In this document: positions 61,828-64,000 of the stretch, piece by piece
Position numbering within the stretch: position 1 is the stretch's first letter
Layout of the letters: each line of letters starts with the position of its first letter
Source of the DNA: Paraprevotella clara YIT 11840
GTDB taxonomy: Bacteria > Bacteroidota > Bacteroidia > Bacteroidales > Bacteroidaceae
Length of the DNA stretch: 64,000 nucleotides
NCBI RefSeq assembly: GCF_000233955.1
Contig: NZ_JH376595.1
Location: 43,669 to 107,668 of the forward strand
Reading direction: 5' to 3'
Notes under the pieces: model-generated
Seen by the model: only the letters and a program-made list of their open reading frames with translations
The model's database searches: none
What the model was told of the DNA's origin: nothing
Translations under genes and position numbers: made by a program

Positions 61828-63531
61828 TTATTTGTTTTTCTTACTCCATGTGTCTTTCAGGCCTACGGTACGATTGAATACCAAATGTTCGGCCGTACTG
61901 TCCTTGTCCATCATGAAGTAACCGATGCGTTGGAACTGCAGATATTCAAGCGGCTTTTTGGTCGCTGCATATTTTTCCACATAACATTGGGGCAGGACTT
62001 TCAGTGACTCTGGGTTCAACAACTCACGGAAATCGCGTTCTTCAGCTCCTGGGTTCTCTATGCTGAAAAGTCGGTCGTATAAGCGTACTTCGGCCGGTTG
62101 GCAATGTCCGCAACTCACCCAATGGAGTGTGCCTTTCACTTTTCTGTCCGAACCGGGCATGCCGCTTTTCGACATGGGGTCGTATTCACAGTAGACCTCC
62201 GTCACGTTGCCGTTCTCGTCTTTCTTGCATCCCGTACACTTTACGATGTAAGCGCTTTTCAGACGAACTTCATTGCCGGGAGTCAGGCGGAAGTATTTCT
62301 TGGGAGCGTCTTCCATGAAGTCTTCGCGTTCTATCCACAGTTCGCGACTGAACTCGATGATATGGCTCCCGTCGGCTTCGTTTTCGGGATTGTTTACGGT
62401 TTCGAGCTCTTCCACTTGCTCTTCCGGATAGTTGGTAATCACGAGTTTTACGGGGTTAAGTACGGCCGAGACACGGGTTGCCCTTGCATTCAGGTCCTCA
62501 CGTACGGCTGCCTCCAGCATAGCAAAGTCGTTCAGGGCATCGAACTTGGTATAACCGATCATGTCGATGAATTTGCGGATGGCTTCAGGAGAGTAGCCGC
62601 GGCGGCGGAACCCGCAGAGGGTCGGCATTCGTGGGTCGTCCCATCCGTTTACCAGACCTTCTTTTACCAATGCGAGCAATTTGCGTTTGCTCATGACGGT
62701 ATAGGTCAGGTTCAGACGGTTGAATTCTATCTGACGAGGACGGTGGTCTGCCAAGTCGTTCCCTTCTTTCAACTCATCGATGAAGTGGTCATAGAGCGGA
62801 CGATGGGGGACAAACTCCAACGTACAGATGGAGTGGGTCACTCCTTCGAAGTAATCGCTTTGCCCGTGCGCGAAGTCATACATCGGGTAGGCTTTCCACT
62901 TGCTACCCGTGCGGTGGTGTTCTTTGTTGATGATGCGATAAATGATGGGGTCGCGGAAGTGCATATTCGGATTGGCCATGTCCAACTTGGCGCGCAGCAC
63001 CATGGAACCTTCTTCCGCCTCGCCGCTGTTCATCTTGTTAAACAGTTCCAGATTTTCTTCTATGGGACGGTCGCGATAGGGGCTGGGCGTACCGGGTTGC
63101 GTCGGTGTTCCCTTTTGTTCGGCAATCTGTTCGCTGCTTTGTTCGTCGATGTAGGCTTTGCCTTCTTTAATCAGTCTGACGGCAAAGTCCCACAGTTGCT
63201 GGAAGTAGTCTGAAGCATGATAGATTTCTCCCCATTTGAATCCCAGCCACTGTATGTCCTCCTTGATGGCCTCTACGTATTCCGTGTCTTCTTTGATAGG
63301 GTTTGTGTCGTCCAATCTTAGATTACACACGCCGCCGTATTTTTCCGCGATGCCGAAGTCCATACAGATCGCTTTTGCATGTCCGATATGCAGATATCCG
63401 TTAGGTTCCGGCGGAAAACGGGTTTGCAGTCGTCCGTCGTTCTTGCCGGCCTTCAGGTCTTCCACCACTATTTCTTCTACGAAATTAAGTCCTTTCTTTT
63501 CTGATGATTCAGCATGAGTTGTTTCAGTCAT
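61828..63531 (-). CDS. glnS: Glutaminyl-tRNA synthetase
   Basis: Class I enzyme charging tRNA-Gln. 567 residues from the ATG at 63531 (MTETTHAESS). The HIGH motif is in PEPNGYLHIGHAK (41-53), the KMSKS-like motif is VMSKRKLL, and the C-terminal beta-barrel anticodon domains follow. The start was chosen because a perfect -7 box lies at 63568-63575, over the upstream TTG. Confidence 0.97.
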   Translation of the reverse strand: MTETTHAESSEKKGLNFVEEIVVEDLKAGKNDGRLQTRFPPEPNGYLHIGHAKAICMDFGIAEKYGGVCNLRLDDTNPIKEDTEYVEAIKEDIQWLGFKWGEIYHASDYFQQLWDFAVRLIKEGKAYIDEQSSEQIAEQKGTPTQPGTPSPYRDRPIEENLELFNKMNSGEAEEGSMVLRAKLDMANPNMHFRDPIIYRIINKEHHRTGSKWKAYPMYDFAHGQSDYFEGVTHSICTLEFVPHRPLYDHFIDELKEGNDLADHRPRQIEFNRLNLTYTVMSKRKLLALVKEGLVNGWDDPRMPTLCGFRRRGYSPEAIRKFIDMIGYTKFDALNDFAMLEAAVREDLNARATRVSAVLNPVKLVITNYPEEQVEELETVNNPENEADGSHIIEFSRELWIEREDFMEDAPKKYFRLTPGNEVRLKSAYIVKCTGCKKDENGNVTEVYCEYDPMSKSGMPGSDRKVKGTLHWVSCGHCQPAEVRLYDRLFSIENPGAEERDFRELLNPESLKVLPQCYVEKYAATKKPLEYLQFQRIGYFMMDKDSTAEHLVFNRTVGLKDTWSKKNK

Positions 63532-63567
63532 AACCAATCTGTTTTGCGTAATTATCAATAATGGTTG

Positions 63568-63575
63568 CAAAGATA
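63568..63575 (-). promoter_or_regulatory. -7 box TATCTTTG of glnS
   Basis: Exact consensus on the minus strand, 36 bases before the ATG at 63531. Confidence 0.65.
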
Positions 63576-63690
63576 CTATTAAAAATTGGAAATTACTTTC
63601 GTCTTTCCTATAATAATAAGGTATAAGAAGAGTTTTTTAAAGAGAATAAAATGAATGCTCTTTTTTTATGCTAAGAAACATCCTTTTTTA

Positions 63691-63722
63691 TTTGTGTAGT
63701 TGACCGGAAAATCCGATATTTG
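63691..63722 (+). promoter_or_regulatory. Promoter-like site upstream of the terminal hairpin
   Basis: TTTG (63691-63694), 20 bp, GATATTTG (63715-63722), one base off the -7 consensus. Confidence 0.45.
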
Positions 63723-63787
63723 CAAAAGTTATTCTGAAAACAATCTTTTTACCTTAAAAAAACTAATACCTATATGAGATTATGGAA

Positions 63788-63816
63788 AGAGGATGTGTCG
63801 AGATGACACGTCCTCT
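63788..63816 (+). ncRNA. Hairpin in a possible leader or small RNA
   Basis: AGAGGATGTGTC (63788-63799) and GACACGTCCTCT (63805-63816) pair with one G-T, 5-base loop, about 65 bases after the promoter-like site. A T-rich stretch follows only 20 bases later (CTTTTTG), so it may be a leader, an attenuator or a small RNA end. Confidence 0.35.
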
Positions 63817-64000
63817 TATTGGTATATATCGGGGCTTTTTGTCTGTAAGTAGAGGGCGGTTTGAGCTTTTTATTCTGTTTTTAATGAATGTAGCGAGGAC
63901 TTGATTGTAAAGTCCAATTTCATGTTTTTCTTTTTATATTGTGTTGTTTTCCTTCTTGGTTCCGGCTGTTTTTTATCATTGTCTTTTTGTCAGAATGTCA

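Larger units (their letters stand above)
63576..64000. other. 425-base gene-free end of window
   Basis: No gene is recognisable. It contains the promoter-like site at 63691-63722, a ten-codon open frame (63774-63806) whose stop falls inside a hairpin (63788-63816), and T-rich sequence after it. The downstream gene, if any, lies outside the window. Confidence 0.5.

Noticed and set aside
62098..63213. A 371-codon plus-strand open frame over glnS
   Set aside because: Antisense to a complete glutaminyl-tRNA synthetase with no promoter or family match.

Overview
The window looks like a chromosomal segment of a member of the Bacteroidales, probably Bacteroidaceae-like; the genus cannot be fixed from sequence alone. 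Evidence: promoters repeatedly match the Bacteroidetes pattern (-33 TTTG, about 19-20 bp, -7 TAnnTTTG), ribosome binding sites are mostly weak, prolyl-tRNA synthetase is of the archaeal/eukaryotic-like type, and several families are typical of the phylum (DUF4924, DUF2023 beside flavodoxin, a Nudix-type sugar regulator, a Por-like C-terminal tail). I support 55 protein genes (the first cut by the window edge) and two tRNAs. There is no IS element, CRISPR array, rRNA or complete prophage.

Layout. 1-714 is the 3' end of proS. 920-7524 is a six-gene export operon: TetR regulator, TolC-like outer membrane channel, HlyD-like lipoprotein adaptor, a double-ATPase ABC protein and two ABC-2 permeases, resembling E. 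coli CecR-YbhGFSR with its own outer membrane exit. 14860-7794 (minus) is a tight seven-gene operon: LysE-type exporter, DUF4924, rfbD, prfC, tsaC, ClC channel with CBS domains, fmt. 15012-17698 holds a ROK glucokinase, a zeta-toxin-like kinase overlapping a small gene, and trmD. 17888-21652 is a BlaI-type repressor followed by two paralogous M56 sensor-type metallopeptidases with TonB-like C-termini, which share a perfectly identical 186-bp tract. 21759-26726 holds a BaiN-like flavoprotein, ligA and dapA. 26930-31363 holds a secreted alginate-lyase-fold protein, a thioredoxin-like lipoprotein and a PanE-like reductase.

31486-33753 is a XylE-type sugar symporter under a Nudix-family regulator. 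34486-40394 holds a TPR protein, ilvA-ridA (threonine deamination and clean-up of its reactive imine), a lipoprotein with a Cys-rich companion, and a YugP protease with a CaCA antiporter. tRNA-Ser(GCT) and tRNA-Glu(CTC) follow, with a gene-free stretch that resembles an integrase attachment region. 40967-45647 is a small surface-glycan cluster: three glycosyltransferases divergent from a Wzx-like flippase. 46154-50529 carries a GH30 hydrolase, an aldo-keto reductase and a long RluA-type pseudouridine synthase. 50703-54275 carries an outer membrane protein with an acidic insert, then serB, a thioredoxin-fold protein and an AlaX-type editing protein. 54375-63531 is metabolic: DUF2023 and flavodoxin, a cytoplasmic GH13 amylase, fabD, thiD, a mannose-1-phosphate guanylyltransferase, a TPR protein and glnS. 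The last 425 bases hold no gene but show a promoter-like site and a strong hairpin.

The most unusual signals are a degenerate family of palindromic intergenic repeats (near 7.7, 23.2, 34.2 and 45.9 kb), the zeta-like kinase with its overlapping small gene, the BlaI/M56 duplication with a gene-conversion-like tract, the iterated short repeats beside the tRNA pair, and the overlapping mirror-image promoters at 44.04-44.08 kb. Nothing here can be declared a new system from sequence alone; the kinase pair and the repeat family are the best leads.
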